Assembly (NCBI RefSeq): GCF_029210375.1 | Contig: NZ_JARGER010000012.1 | Location: 62,001 to 126,000, forward strand | Origin: Nocardioides sp. YIM 152315 | GTDB lineage: Bacteria; Actinomycetota; Actinomycetes; Propionibacteriales; Nocardioidaceae | DNA: 64,000 bases | Reading direction: 5' to 3' | Shown: positions 21,681 to 33,132 of the stretch, in pieces | Numbering within the stretch: position 1 is the stretch's first letter | Layout of the letters: every line of letters begins with the position of its first letter | Notes under the pieces: model-generated | What the model was told of the DNA's origin: nothing | Seen by the model: the letters and a program-made list of their open reading frames with translations, nothing else | Database searches by the model: none | Position numbers and translations under genes: made by a program

Positions 21681-22400
21681 ATGGCAACGGTGATCCTGGT
21701 CCGCCACGGCCGGACGACGGCCAACGCGGCCGGCACGCTCGCGGGCCGGCTGCCCGGCGTGCTGCTCGACGACGCCGGGACCGCACAGGCCCAGCGGACG
21801 GCGGAGCGGCTCGCCGTCCTCCCGCTCGTCGCCGCCGTGACCAGCCCGCTCGAGCGCTGCCGGCAGACCGCCAAGGCCATCGTCGCCGCCCAGCCCAAGG
21901 GTCTCCGCCTGGCGTCGGACCGGGGCCTCAGCGAGTGCGACTACGGCGAGTGGCAGGGGCGACCGCTCAAGGAGCTCGTCAAGGAGAAGCTGTGGTCGAC
22001 GGTGCAGACGCAGCCGTCGGCGGTGACCTTCCCGGGCGGTGAGGCGATGACCGCGATGCAGGCCCGCGCCGTCGCGGCCGTCCGTCGTCGCGACGCGCTC
22101 GTCGAGGCCGAGCACGGGCCGGGCGCGGTCTGGGTGGCGGTCAGCCACGGCGACCTCGTCAAGTCGATCCTCGCCGACGCGCTCGGCATGCACCTCGACC
22201 TGTTCCAGCGCCTGCACGTCGACCCGGCGTCGGTCTCGATCGTCCGGTACACCCCCAGCCGGCCGTACGTGCTCGCGACCAACACCCACTCCGGCGACCT
22301 CGGCTGGCTGGCCCCACCGAAGAAGACGGGCACCCGCAGACGCCGGTCGGACGACGCCGTCGTCGGCGGGGGCGCGGGCCCTTCGGCGCCCTCCCACTGA
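21681..22400 (+). CDS. histidine phosphatase family protein (MSMEG_4193/Rv2135c type)
   Basis: A 239-residue branch-1 histidine phosphatase. The phosphohistidine motif VRHGRTTAN is at residues 7-15, the SPLERCRQTA stretch, the acid/base Glu in LSECDYGEWQGRP, and the second His in WVAVSHGDLVKS. The ATG at 21681 is chosen over the GTG at 21672 because TACAGT is 7 nt upstream. It begins a compact operon with a DUF3090 gene, a SCO1664-family gene and mshC, an order conserved in actinobacteria that make mycothiol. Mycothiol synthesis needs a phosphatase (MshA2) that had no assigned gene to my knowledge; this is a candidate by position only. Confidence 0.88.
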   Translation: MATVILVRHGRTTANAAGTLAGRLPGVLLDDAGTAQAQRTAERLAVLPLVAAVTSPLERCRQTAKAIVAAQPKGLRLASDRGLSECDYGEWQGRPLKELVKEKLWSTVQTQPSAVTFPGGEAMTAMQARAVAAVRRRDALVEAEHGPGAVWVAVSHGDLVKSILADALGMHLDLFQRLHVDPASVSIVRYTPSRPYVLATNTHSGDLGWLAPPKKTGTRRRRSDDAVVGGGAGPSAPSH

Positions 22401-22405
22401 CCGCC

Positions 22406-22411
22406 TAGGGT
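22406..22411 (+). promoter_or_regulatory. internal leaderless -10 before the DUF3090 gene
   Basis: TAGGGT, 7 nt before the ATG at 22419, in the 18-bp gap after the phosphatase gene. It would allow separate expression of the downstream genes. Confidence 0.55.
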
Positions 22412-22418
22412 GACTCGT

Positions 22419-22997
22419 ATGGCACCCCTGGTCCACGGCTTCGACCCGCCCGAGCGCTTCGTGGCGGGCACGGTCGGCCCGCCCGGACAGCGCACGTTCT
22501 TCCTCCAGGCCAAGGACGGCGCGCGACTCGTGAGCGTCGCCCTGGAGAAGCAGCAGGTGGAGGCGCTCGCCGAGCGCATCGACGAGCTCCTCGACGAGGT
22601 GCTGGCCAGCACGCAGGGCGACGCGGCGGTCCCCGCCATGGCGCCGCTCGGCCTCGACGACACCGAGCCCCTGGACCAGCCGATCGAGGAGGAGTTCCGC
22701 GCCGGCACCATGACGCTGTCGTGGGACCCCGATGCGGAGCGGGTCGTGATCGAGGTCTTCCCGTTCACCGAGGCCGCCGTCGTCACGCCCGACCAGCTCG
22801 ACGAGGACTTCGAGGAGCCCGAGCCGGACGAGGTGTTCCTGGTCCGCATCCCGGCGGGCGTCGCCCGTGCGTTCGTGAAGCGCGCCGAGCAGGTGCTCGG
22901 CGCCGGGCGGCCCGACTGCCCCTTCTGCGGCAACCCGGTCGACCCCGACGGCCACCTGTGCGTGCGGGCGAACGGATTCCGACGGCGGGACCCGTGA
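22419..22997 (+). CDS. DUF3090 family protein
   Basis: A 192-residue conserved actinobacterial protein of unknown function. It opens with PLVHGFDPPERFVAGTVGPPGQRTFFLQ, has an acidic middle (EEEFRAGTMTLSWD, DEDFEEPEPDE), and ends in a zinc-ribbon-like CPFCGNPVDPDGHLC with three Cys and a His. The ATG at 22419 follows TAGGGT by 7 nt; a GTG nine bases earlier overlaps that hexamer. Its stop overlaps the next gene's GTG (GTGA). It always travels with the phosphatase and SCO1664-type genes, which suggests one shared function. Confidence 0.88.
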   Translation: MAPLVHGFDPPERFVAGTVGPPGQRTFFLQAKDGARLVSVALEKQQVEALAERIDELLDEVLASTQGDAAVPAMAPLGLDDTEPLDQPIEEEFRAGTMTLSWDPDAERVVIEVFPFTEAAVVTPDQLDEDFEEPEPDEVFLVRIPAGVARAFVKRAEQVLGAGRPDCPFCGNPVDPDGHLCVRANGFRRRDP

Positions 22998-23767
22998 CGG
23001 CGGAGCCCGTCGCAGAGCTCCTCGACGGCGAGCTCACGCTGCACGGGCGGATCATGCCCGCCTCCAACGCCACCTTCCTCGGCGACATCGGTGGCACCAA
23101 GGTGGTCTACAAGCCGATCGCGGGGGAGCGGCCGCTCTGGGACTTCCCCGAGGGCACCCTCGCCGACAGGGAGCGCGCGGCGTACCTGCTCTCGGAGGCG
23201 ACCGGCTGGAACGTCGTGCCCGCGACCTGGCTGCGCGACGGCCCGCACGGACGCGGGATGGTGCAGCGCTGGCAGGAGCCCGACCCCGAGCAGGTCGCGG
23301 TCACGCTGGTGCCCGAGGGCGAGGTGCCGGAGGGGTGGCGGCACGTGTTCGACGGCATCGACGGGCAGGACCGGCCGGTCTCCCTGATCCACGAGGACAG
23401 CCGCGCACTGCGCCGGATGGCGGTGTTCGACATCCTCGCGAACAACGCCGACCGCAAGGGTGGACACGTCCTCGAGATGGCCGACGGGCACCGCTACGGC
23501 GTCGACCACGGCGTCACCTTCCACACCGACCACAAGCTGCGCACCGTCCTGTGGGGCTGGCAGGAGGAGGCGCTCACCGACGAGGAGCTGGCCGGGGTCG
23601 AGCGCGCCCGAGCGGCCGTGTGCGGTCCGCTCGGCGACCGGCTCGCCGCGCACCTCACCGACGCGGAGATCGAGTCGCTGCGGCGCCGCTGCCGACGGCT
23701 CGCCGACCGTGCCGTGCTGCCGGTGCCCCGCGGGGACTGGCCGGCGATCCCCTGGCCGCCGTTCTGA
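22994..23767 (+). CDS. SCO1664 family kinase-like protein
   Basis: A 257-residue protein with features of the PI3K/HipA-like kinase fold: a nucleotide-site Lys in GGTKVVYKPIAGERPLWDF, an acidic catalytic stretch FDILANNADRKGGH, and a metal-site Asp in RYGVDHGVTFH. The name follows the Streptomyces family member. The substrate is unknown; members could phosphorylate a protein or a small molecule such as an inositol derivative (inference from fold and the mycothiol-linked neighbourhood). The GTG start overlaps the DUF3090 stop. It is 23 bp upstream of mshC. Confidence 0.85.
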   Translation: MTAEPVAELLDGELTLHGRIMPASNATFLGDIGGTKVVYKPIAGERPLWDFPEGTLADRERAAYLLSEATGWNVVPATWLRDGPHGRGMVQRWQEPDPEQVAVTLVPEGEVPEGWRHVFDGIDGQDRPVSLIHEDSRALRRMAVFDILANNADRKGGHVLEMADGHRYGVDHGVTFHTDHKLRTVLWGWQEEALTDEELAGVERARAAVCGPLGDRLAAHLTDAEIESLRRRCRRLADRAVLPVPRGDWPAIPWPPF

Positions 23768-23778
23768 GTCCCACTCGC

Positions 23779-23784
23779 TAGGCT
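23779..23784 (+). promoter_or_regulatory. leaderless -10 for mshC
   Basis: TAGGCT, 6 nt before the mshC ATG at 23791. Confidence 0.6.
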
Positions 23785-23790
23785 TCCGGC

Positions 23791-25029
23791 ATGCGCGCCT
23801 GGCCGTCCCCGGAGATCCCGACCCTGCCCGTGGCGGGCCCGCCGGTGGCCCTCCACGACACGCCGTCGGGTGCCCTGGTCACCACCACGCCGGACGGCGC
23901 GGCCCGGCTGTACGTCTGCGGCATCACGCCGTACGACGCCACCCACCTCGGGCACGCCAACACCTACGTCGCGTTCGACCTGCTCAACCGGGCCTGGCGC
24001 AACGCGGGCCACGAGGTCGTCTACGTCCAGAACGTCACCGACGTCGACGACCCGCTGCTCGAGCGCGCCACGAAGGTCCACGTCGACTGGCGGGAGCTGG
24101 CCGAGCGCGAGACCGAGCTCTTCCGCCACGACATGGCCGCCCTCAGGGTGCTCCCGCCGGACCACTACGTCGGCGCCGTCGAGTCCATCCCGCTGGTCGT
24201 CGAGCTGGTCCAGCGGCTCGAGTCCGCCGGCTCCGTCTACCGGGTCGACGACGACCTGTACTTCTCCGTGACCGCCGACCCCCAGTTCGGCGCCGAGTCG
24301 GGCTGGTCGCGCGACCAGATGCTCGAGATCTACGCCGACCGCGGGGGAGACCCCGACCGTCCCGGCAAGAAGGACCCGCTCGACTGTGTCGTGTGGCGCG
24401 GTGAGCGGGAGGGCGAGCCGTCCTGGGAGAGTCCCTGGGGTCCGGGGCGTCCGGGGTGGCACGTCGAGTGCACCGCGATCGCCCAGCGGCACCTCGGCGG
24501 TGCCTTCGACGTCCAGGGCGGGGGCAGCGACCTGGTCTTCCCGCACCACGAGATGTGCGCCGGCCACGCGCAGGTGGCGGTGCCCGGTACGCCGTTCGCG
24601 CAGGTCTACAGCCACGGCGGGATGGTCGCCTACGACGGCGAGAAGATGTCGAAGTCGCGCGGCAACCTGGTCTTCGTCTCGGCGCTGCGCAACAGCGACA
24701 TCGACCCGATGGCGATCCGTCTCGCGCTGCTGCGCCACCACTACCGCGCCGACTGGGAGTGGGTCGACGACGAGCTGTGGACGGCGGTCGACGACCTCGA
24801 CCGCTGGCGTCGGGCACTCTCGCTGGGCGCCGGCGCACCCGCCGGCCCGGTCGTCGCCGAGGTCCTCGACGCGCTCGCCGCGGACCTCGACGCGCCCCGG
24901 GCCACGGCCGCCGTCGACCGGTGGGTGGCGTCCACGCTCGGCACCGACGGCCTCGCCGACACCTCCGACGCCGACGCCGCCGCTCAGATGAGGGCAGTCC
25001 TCGACGCCGCCCTCGGCCTCTCCCTCTAG
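23791..25029 (+). CDS. mshC: L-cysteine:1D-myo-inositol 2-amino-2-deoxy-alpha-D-glucopyranoside ligase
   Basis: Joins cysteine to GlcN-Ins with ATP, the penultimate step of mycothiol synthesis. The 412-residue class I synthetase-like enzyme has HLGH at residues 52-55 (in [16 protein letters not shown]) and KMSKS at 285-289. It lacks the C-terminal anticodon-binding domain of cysteinyl-tRNA synthetase. The N-terminus [14 protein letters not shown] is typical of MshC and unlike CysS. It is the last gene of the phosphatase/DUF3090/SCO1664 operon, and its stop overlaps that of the convergent PAC2 gene by 4 bp. Confidence 0.95.
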   Translation: MRAWPSPEIPTLPVAGPPVALHDTPSGALVTTTPDGAARLYVCGITPYDATHLGHANTYVAFDLLNRAWRNAGHEVVYVQNVTDVDDPLLERATKVHVDWRELAERETELFRHDMAALRVLPPDHYVGAVESIPLVVELVQRLESAGSVYRVDDDLYFSVTADPQFGAESGWSRDQMLEIYADRGGDPDRPGKKDPLDCVVWRGEREGEPSWESPWGPGRPGWHVECTAIAQRHLGGAFDVQGGGSDLVFPHHEMCAGHAQVAVPGTPFAQVYSHGGMVAYDGEKMSKSRGNLVFVSALRNSDIDPMAIRLALLRHHYRADWEWVDDELWTAVDDLDRWRRALSLGAGAPAGPVVAEVLDALAADLDAPRATAAVDRWVASTLGTDGLADTSDADAAAQMRAVLDAALGLSL

Positions 25030-25874
25030 GCGTCGCCCTGGCGGCGCTTGAGGTATCGCTCGAACTCCCGGGCGATCGCCTCACCCGACGCCTCGGGGAG
25101 GTCGGTGGTGTCCCGCGTCTCCTCGAGCGAGCGCACGTAGTCCGCGACGTCCTCGTCCTCCTGGGCCAGCTCATCGACCCCGCGCTCCCAGGCGCGGGCG
25201 TCCTCGGGCAGGTCACCGAGCGGGATGCTCGTCTCGAAGAGATCCTCGAGCTGGCCGATGAGCGCCAGCGTCGCCTTGGGGCACGGCGGCTGCGCGACGT
25301 AGTGCGGCACCGCCGCCCAGTAGGACACCGCGGGCATGTCCAGCTGCGTGCAGGCGTCCTGGAAGACGCCCACGATCCCCGTCGGTCCTTCGTACGTCGA
25401 CTCCTCGAGCTTCAGCCGGTCGATCAGCTCTGGCTCGGAGGCGGTGCCGGTCACCGGGATCGGCCGGGTGTGCGGGGTGTCGGCCAGGAGGGCGCCCAGG
25501 GTCACGACCAGCTGCGCGCCGAGCTCCTCGCAGGCCGCCAGCAGCTCGGCACTGAACTGTCGCCAGCGCATGTTGGGCTCGATCCCGCGCAGCAGGATGA
25601 TGTCGCGGTCGAGCGTCGGGGGAGAGGCGATGGCGATCTGCGTGCTCGGCCAGGTGATCCGGCGATGTCCCTGGTCGTCGATGCCGACGACCGGCCGGTT
25701 GACCTGGAAGTCGTAGAAGTCCTCCGGGTCGATGACCCCGACGATCCGCGCACCCCACGCCTTGATGAGGTGGTCCACGGCCGACGACGCGGCGTCGGCT
25801 GCGTCGTTCCAACCCTCGAACGCCGCGATCACGACCGGGTCGACCAGGTCGGGGACGCCCTCCAGCTCGATCAC
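25026..25874 (-). CDS. PAC2 family protein
   Basis: A 282-residue protein of the PAC2 (proteasome assembly chaperone 2) fold: [24 protein letters not shown] at the start, [20 protein letters not shown] in the middle, and [23 protein letters not shown] before an acidic C-terminal helix. The actinobacterial family (Rv2125 type) is conserved near mshC and the proteasome genes but a chaperone role for the bacterial proteasome is unproven. The GTG has both a GGAGGA sequence and a TAGGCT hexamer 6 nt upstream; the two are too close for both to be used, so a leaderless start is likely. Confidence 0.9.
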   Translation of the reverse strand: MIELEGVPDLVDPVVIAAFEGWNDAADAASSAVDHLIKAWGARIVGVIDPEDFYDFQVNRPVVGIDDQGHRRITWPSTQIAIASPPTLDRDIILLRGIEPNMRWRQFSAELLAACEELGAQLVVTLGALLADTPHTRPIPVTGTASEPELIDRLKLEESTYEGPTGIVGVFQDACTQLDMPAVSYWAAVPHYVAQPPCPKATLALIGQLEDLFETSIPLGDLPEDARAWERGVDELAQEDEDVADYVRSLEETRDTTDLPEASGEAIAREFERYLKRRQGDA

Positions 25875-25880
25875 TCCTCC

Positions 25881-25886
25881 AGCCTA
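25881..25886 (-). promoter_or_regulatory. leaderless -10 for the PAC2 gene
   Basis: TAGGCT on the minus strand, separated from the GTG at 25874 only by GGAGGA. Confidence 0.5.
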
Positions 25887-25976
25887 GACCGCGTGCCGAC
25901 GTGGCCGAGGATTTCCGGCACCCCGAGACGCGGTGCCACGATCTGGATAACCGGTCCGCGACGTGGACAGGGTTCC

Positions 25977-25982
25977 TAGGCT
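25977..25982 (+). promoter_or_regulatory. putative -10 of metH
   Basis: TAGGCT, 39 nt before the metH GTG. The implied leader of about 32 nt holds a small GCCGTCGGCGGC hairpin and a GAGAGGAG ribosome site. It is far too short for a cobalamin or SAM riboswitch. Confidence 0.45.
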
Positions 25983-26021
25983 TGATCCCTGGCCGCCGTC
26001 GGCGGCTCGAGAGGAGACCAC

Positions 26022-29765
<3,744 letters not shown>

Positions 29766-29767
29766 GC

Positions 29768-29851
29768 GTGAGCGAGCGCAGCGAGCCCATCATCCAAGGC
29801 AGAGCGTCAGGTGCCTCATGCGCGCACGGAGCGAAGCGAGTACGCGCTTGA
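29768..29851 (+). repeat. MIRU-like element encoding a coupled leader peptide, copy A
   Basis: Directly after metH, a GTG-started 27-codon frame encodes VSERSEPIIQ then GRASGASC then AHGAKRVRA. Its TGA stop overlaps the TTG start of the next gene (TTGA). The DNA modules GAGCGAGCGCAGCGAGC and GCGCACGGAGCGAAGCGAGTACG recur at 38170, 39925 and 58206. The frame is kept open in the three full-length copies even though the middle has diverged, which favours translation. See also the entries at 38170, 39925 and 58123. Confidence 0.8.
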
Positions 29852-30285
29852 GCGTGAGGGTGGTGCTCGCCGGCGTGCCCGGGATGTACCGCTCCGCCTC
29901 GTCGCGGCTCGGCGCCCTCGAGGGCTGGCGCGTGCTCGCCGTCGCCGCGACGTGCCTGGCGCTCGCCACCCTGCGCGCCGGTGGGCGCCCGCGAGTCCAG
30001 AACGCGCTGCGGCACTTCGCCTTCTCCGCCTGGCTCGCCGCCCGGTACGACGCGCCGATCGCCTCCGCGATCACCGACCAGCACGAGCGGCACTCCCGGC
30101 AACCGCTCGACAGCGCGGCCGACCAGCGCAACAACGAGGTCGGCCGCCACCACGGCCTGCGTCACCCGGAGACGAGCGCCGGCACGCCGGTCGCGATCTG
30201 GCGGCTGCTGCGCGTCGGCCACGACGAGTGGCGCGCAGGGCGGCTCTGGGCGGTGCGTCACGGCGCGGTCGTGGCCTCCGCTTAG
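29848..30285 (+). CDS. hypothetical protein with NxxRH...NNEVGR motif
   Basis: A 145-residue protein. An N-terminal hydrophobic segment (GWRVLAVAATCLALATL, about 24-40) may anchor it. The rest has QNALRHFAFSAWLAARYDAP, then ITDQHERHSRQPLDSAADQRNNEVGRHHGLR, a His/Asn/Asp-rich pattern that recalls DUF6973-like domains, which may be hydrolytic. The start is the TTG at 29848, whose TGA overlap with the leader peptide matches the arrangement at dop, prcB and the aminomutase. An ATG at 29818 is in frame but lies within the repeat. Function unknown. Confidence 0.65.
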   Translation: MSVRVVLAGVPGMYRSASSRLGALEGWRVLAVAATCLALATLRAGGRPRVQNALRHFAFSAWLAARYDAPIASAITDQHERHSRQPLDSAADQRNNEVGRHHGLRHPETSAGTPVAIWRLLRVGHDEWRAGRLWAVRHGAVVASA

Positions 30286-30329
30286 TGTGTATTGGACGCC
30301 GACCGCCACCCGACGCTTCGGAGGACACG

Positions 30330-31001
30330 CTGAGCACCGCGACTGGTGAGGCCGCCCGACCGGCCGCCGTCCTCTGGGACATGGACGGGACGCTCGTCGA
30401 CACCGAGCCGTACTGGATCGAGACGGAGTTCGCGCTCGCCGAGAAGTACGGCGGCACCTGGAGCGAGGCGCACGCGCTGAAGCTGGTCGGCAACGACCTG
30501 CTGGAGTCCGGCCGCTACATCGCGGAGGTCTTCGGCGTCGACGTGCCCGCGGAGCGGATCGTCGAGGAGCTCCTCGACGGCGTCGTCGCGCGCGTGCAGG
30601 ACTCGGTGCCGTGGCGTCCGGGCGCCGTCGAGCTCCTGGCGCGGCTGGCGGACGCCGGTACGCCGTGCGCACTGGTCACCATGTCCTACGAGCGCTTCGT
30701 CGCTCCGATCCTCGCCCAGCTGCCGCCCGAGACGTTCCGGGTCATCGTCACCGGAGACAAGGTCGAGTTCGGCAAGCCGCACCCGGAGCCCTACCTGACG
30801 GCAGCCGCGGCGCTCGGCCTGGCGCCCGGCGACTGCCTGGCCATCGAGGACTCCAACACCGGCGCCAAGTCGGCCGAGGCGGCCGGCTGCCTCGTCCTCG
30901 TCGTCGAGAACCACGTGCCGGTGCTGGCGGGCGAGCGGCGGGTCTTCGCCGACACGCTCGCGGGGATCGACCTCGCGGCGGTCTGGTCGGAGTCCCGCTG
31001 A
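30330..31001 (+). CDS. HAD family hydrolase, beta-phosphoglucomutase-like
   Basis: A 223-residue haloacid dehalogenase-type phosphatase. The nucleophile motif LWDMDGTLVD, a C1 cap of about 70 residues, motif II VTMSYERF, motif III Lys in EFGKPHPEPY and motif IV CLAIEDSNTGAKSA are all present, typical of subfamily I sugar-phosphate phosphatases. The start is unusual. The only codon with a good ribosome site (CGGAGGA, 4 nt spacing) is CTG at 30330; the nearest in-frame upstream alternative is GTG at 30285, inside a TAGTGTGT promoter-like sequence with no ribosome site. The substrate is unknown. Confidence 0.85.
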   Translation: MSTATGEAARPAAVLWDMDGTLVDTEPYWIETEFALAEKYGGTWSEAHALKLVGNDLLESGRYIAEVFGVDVPAERIVEELLDGVVARVQDSVPWRPGAVELLARLADAGTPCALVTMSYERFVAPILAQLPPETFRVIVTGDKVEFGKPHPEPYLTAAAALGLAPGDCLAIEDSNTGAKSAEAAGCLVLVVENHVPVLAGERRVFADTLAGIDLAAVWSESR

Positions 31002-31005
31002 CGCG

Positions 31006-31899
31006 TCAGTCGGACTCGGCTGCGACGTCCTGGTCCACCGGGCCCGGCTCCCGCTCGGGGAGGGGCGGCGGCGTGCCGCCGTACGCCGGGCAGATCGCCT
31101 GGTGGGCGCACCACGAGCACAGTCGCCCGGGGCTCGGCCGCCAGTCGCCGGACTCCTCGGCGCGCCGGATGGCCTGCCAGATCGCCTCGACCTTGCGCTG
31201 GGTGGCCAGCAGGTCGGCCTCGTCGGGCACGTAGCGCAGGATCTCCCCGTTGCCGAGGTAGACCAGCTGCAGCATCGCCGGGATCACGCCGCGGGTGCGC
31301 CAGATGACCAGGGCGTAGAACTTCATCTGGAAGAGCGCCTTGCCCTCGAAGCGCTCGCTCACCGAGGGCCCGGTCTTGTAGTCGACGATCCGGATCGCCC
31401 CGTCCGGCGCGACGTCGACCCGGTCGACGAACCCCCGGAGCAGCAGCTTCGAGTCGAGCAGGGTCTCGACGTACAGCTCACGCTCCGCCGGCTCGAGCCG
31501 GCGCGGGTCCTCGAGCGTGAAGTAGCGGGCCAGCACCGTGCGGCACGAGGCGAGCCACGACGCCACCTCGCGGCCCTCGGCCGCGTCGAACATCTCGTGC
31601 AGGGTCGGCTCCTGCTCGACCAGCGCGTCCCAGGCCGGCTCGAGCATCGCCTCCGCGCGGTCCGGGGTGCGGTCTGCGGCGGGGAGGTCGAAGAGGTCCT
31701 CGAGCACCTTGTGGACGACCGTGCCCCGCACGGCCTCCGGGGAGGACGGCTCCGGGAGCCTGTCGACGGTCCGGAAGCGGTAGAGCAGCGGGCAGGTCAT
31801 GAAGTCGCCCGCCCTGCTCGGCGACAGCGCCCCGAGCACGTCGACGCCGTCCACGGGGGTGCCGACCCGCGCGGCCGGCGACTCCTGCTCCACGCTCAC
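31006..31899 (-). CDS. RecB/Cas4-like PD-(D/E)XK nuclease
   Basis: A 297-residue stand-alone nuclease domain. The fold is seen in LSPSRAGDFMTCPLLYRFRTVDRL, RGTVVHKVLEDLF, GFVDRVDVAPDGAIRIVDYKTG (the D...DYK catalytic core) and QMKFYALVIWR. Four Cys (TCPLLY near residue 35 and the C-terminal CSWCAHQAIC) match the Cas4/AddB pattern that binds a 4Fe-4S cluster. The homologue Rv2119 is also next to trmI and the proteasome genes in M. tuberculosis. It probably acts in DNA repair; no helicase subunit adjoins it. The GTG start is 7 nt after TAGGGT. Confidence 0.9.
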   Translation of the reverse strand: MSVEQESPAARVGTPVDGVDVLGALSPSRAGDFMTCPLLYRFRTVDRLPEPSSPEAVRGTVVHKVLEDLFDLPAADRTPDRAEAMLEPAWDALVEQEPTLHEMFDAAEGREVASWLASCRTVLARYFTLEDPRRLEPAERELYVETLLDSKLLLRGFVDRVDVAPDGAIRIVDYKTGPSVSERFEGKALFQMKFYALVIWRTRGVIPAMLQLVYLGNGEILRYVPDEADLLATQRKVEAIWQAIRRAEESGDWRPSPGRLCSWCAHQAICPAYGGTPPPLPEREPGPVDQDVAAESD

Positions 31900-31906
31900 G
31901 CAACTC

Positions 31907-31912
31907 ACCCTA
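31907..31912 (-). promoter_or_regulatory. leaderless -10 for the RecB-like gene
   Basis: TAGGGT on the minus strand, 7 nt before the GTG at 31899. Confidence 0.6.
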
Positions 31913-31979
31913 GGCGAGGCCACAGACAGTGCCGGGAGGCGCCGGCCGCCTGGGTGTCGGTGGCGGAGGTGGGGTCGGC

Positions 31980-31985
31980 TAGCCT
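31980..31985 (+). promoter_or_regulatory. leaderless -10 for the M50 protease
   Basis: TAGCCT, 6 nt before the GTG at 31992. Confidence 0.55.
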
Positions 31986-31991
31986 CGAGAC

Positions 31992-33122
31992 GTGCCCGAC
32001 TCGCCCGCCCGCCGCCCGGGCACCTTCCGGATCGGCACGGTCGCCGGGAGCGACGTCCTCGTCTCGTCCTCGTGGTTCGTGGTCGCCGGCCTGATCGCGA
32101 TCATCGTCGCGCCACGGATCGAGGCGTCCGAGCCGGGTCTGGGCGCCTGGAAGTACGTCGCCGGCTTCGCGTTCGCGGTCATCCTCTACCTGTCGGTGCT
32201 GCTGCACGAGGCGTCGCACGCCATCATGGCCCGCCGCTTCGGGTTCCCCGTCGGATCGATCACGCTGCACTTCCTCGGCGGCATGACCACGATCGAGGGC
32301 GAGGCGCACAAGCCGCGCCAGGAGTTCCTGATCGCGGTCGTCGGGCCGCTCACGTCGCTCGCCGTCGGACTGGCCGCCCTCGCCCTGTGGTTCGTGACCC
32401 CCGACGGGCTGTTGCTGGTGGCGGTCGAGGGCCTGGCCGGCGCCAACCTCCTCGTCGGGCTGCTCAACCTCGTCCCCGGCCTGCCCCTGGACGGCGGCCG
32501 GGTGCTGAAGGCGCTGGTCTGGCGGATCTCCGGCAATGCACACCGCGGCACGATCGTCGCGGGGTGGACCGGCCGGGTGACCGCCGGCGCGGTCATCCTG
32601 TGGCCGGTGTTCCAGGAGCAGCTCACCGGCGTCGAGACGACGATCCTGGACTTCGCGCTGGCGTTCATCGTCGCGGCCTTCCTCTGGACCGGAGCGACGG
32701 CGGCCATGTCCACGGCTCGCCTCCGCAGCCGGCTCCCGCGACTCGTGGGGCGCCAGCTCGCGCGGCGTACCCTCGCCGTCCCCGGCGACCTCCCGCTGGC
32801 GGAGGCCGTACGCCGGGCGCGCGAGGCCGAGGCCGGCAGCCTCGTCACGGTCACGTCGAGCGGCGTCCCCGTCGGCATCGTCAGCGAGGCGGCCGTCAAC
32901 GCCACCCCCGAGGACCGTCGCCCGTGGGTGGCCACGTCCACGGTCGCGCGGACGCTGGACGACGCCTTGCAGCTGCCGGCCGCCATCGCCGGCGAGGAGC
33001 TGGTGACCGCCATCAGCCGCCAACCGGCGACGGAGTACCTCCTGGTCGAGGACGACGGCAGCATCTGCGGCGTCCTCGCGACCGCCGACGTCGATAGGGC
33101 CTTCCGGGCGGGCGGACACTAG
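31992..33122 (+). CDS. site-2 protease family (M50) membrane protease with CBS domain
   Basis: A 376-residue integral membrane zinc protease. The zinc motif HEASH lies in VLLHEASHAIMARRFGF and the third ligand in GLPLDGGRVLKAL. About six hydrophobic segments fill residues 20-235. A C-terminal CBS-like region (about 255-375) includes SLVTVTSSGVPVGIVSE and CGVLATADVDRAF. This is the SpoIVFB-like group III architecture, close to actinobacterial Rip3-type proteins, which cleave membrane-bound anti-sigma factors or other substrates; the CBS domain probably senses nucleotides. The stop TAG is also the first half of the -10 of trmI (TAGTGT). Confidence 0.92.
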   Translation: MPDSPARRPGTFRIGTVAGSDVLVSSSWFVVAGLIAIIVAPRIEASEPGLGAWKYVAGFAFAVILYLSVLLHEASHAIMARRFGFPVGSITLHFLGGMTTIEGEAHKPRQEFLIAVVGPLTSLAVGLAALALWFVTPDGLLLVAVEGLAGANLLVGLLNLVPGLPLDGGRVLKALVWRISGNAHRGTIVAGWTGRVTAGAVILWPVFQEQLTGVETTILDFALAFIVAAFLWTGATAAMSTARLRSRLPRLVGRQLARRTLAVPGDLPLAEAVRRAREAEAGSLVTVTSSGVPVGIVSEAAVNATPEDRRPWVATSTVARTLDDALQLPAAIAGEELVTAISRQPATEYLLVEDDGSICGVLATADVDRAFRAGGH

Positions 33123-33125
33123 TGT
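33120..33125 (+). promoter_or_regulatory. leaderless -10 for trmI
   Basis: TAGTGT, whose first three bases are the stop codon of the M50 gene, 7 nt before the trmI GTG at 33133. Confidence 0.55.
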
Positions 33126-33132
33126 TCCGGGG

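Noticed and set aside
22410..22418. A GTG start for the DUF3090 gene at 22410
   Set aside because: It overlaps the TAGGGT hexamer; the ATG nine bases later has the spacing seen at other leaderless genes.
25875..26021. A riboswitch (cobalamin or SAM) upstream of metH
   Set aside because: The leader after the putative -10 is only about 32 nt and the region has just a small GGCACC/GGTGCC hairpin. No cobalamin or SAM riboswitch core is visible.
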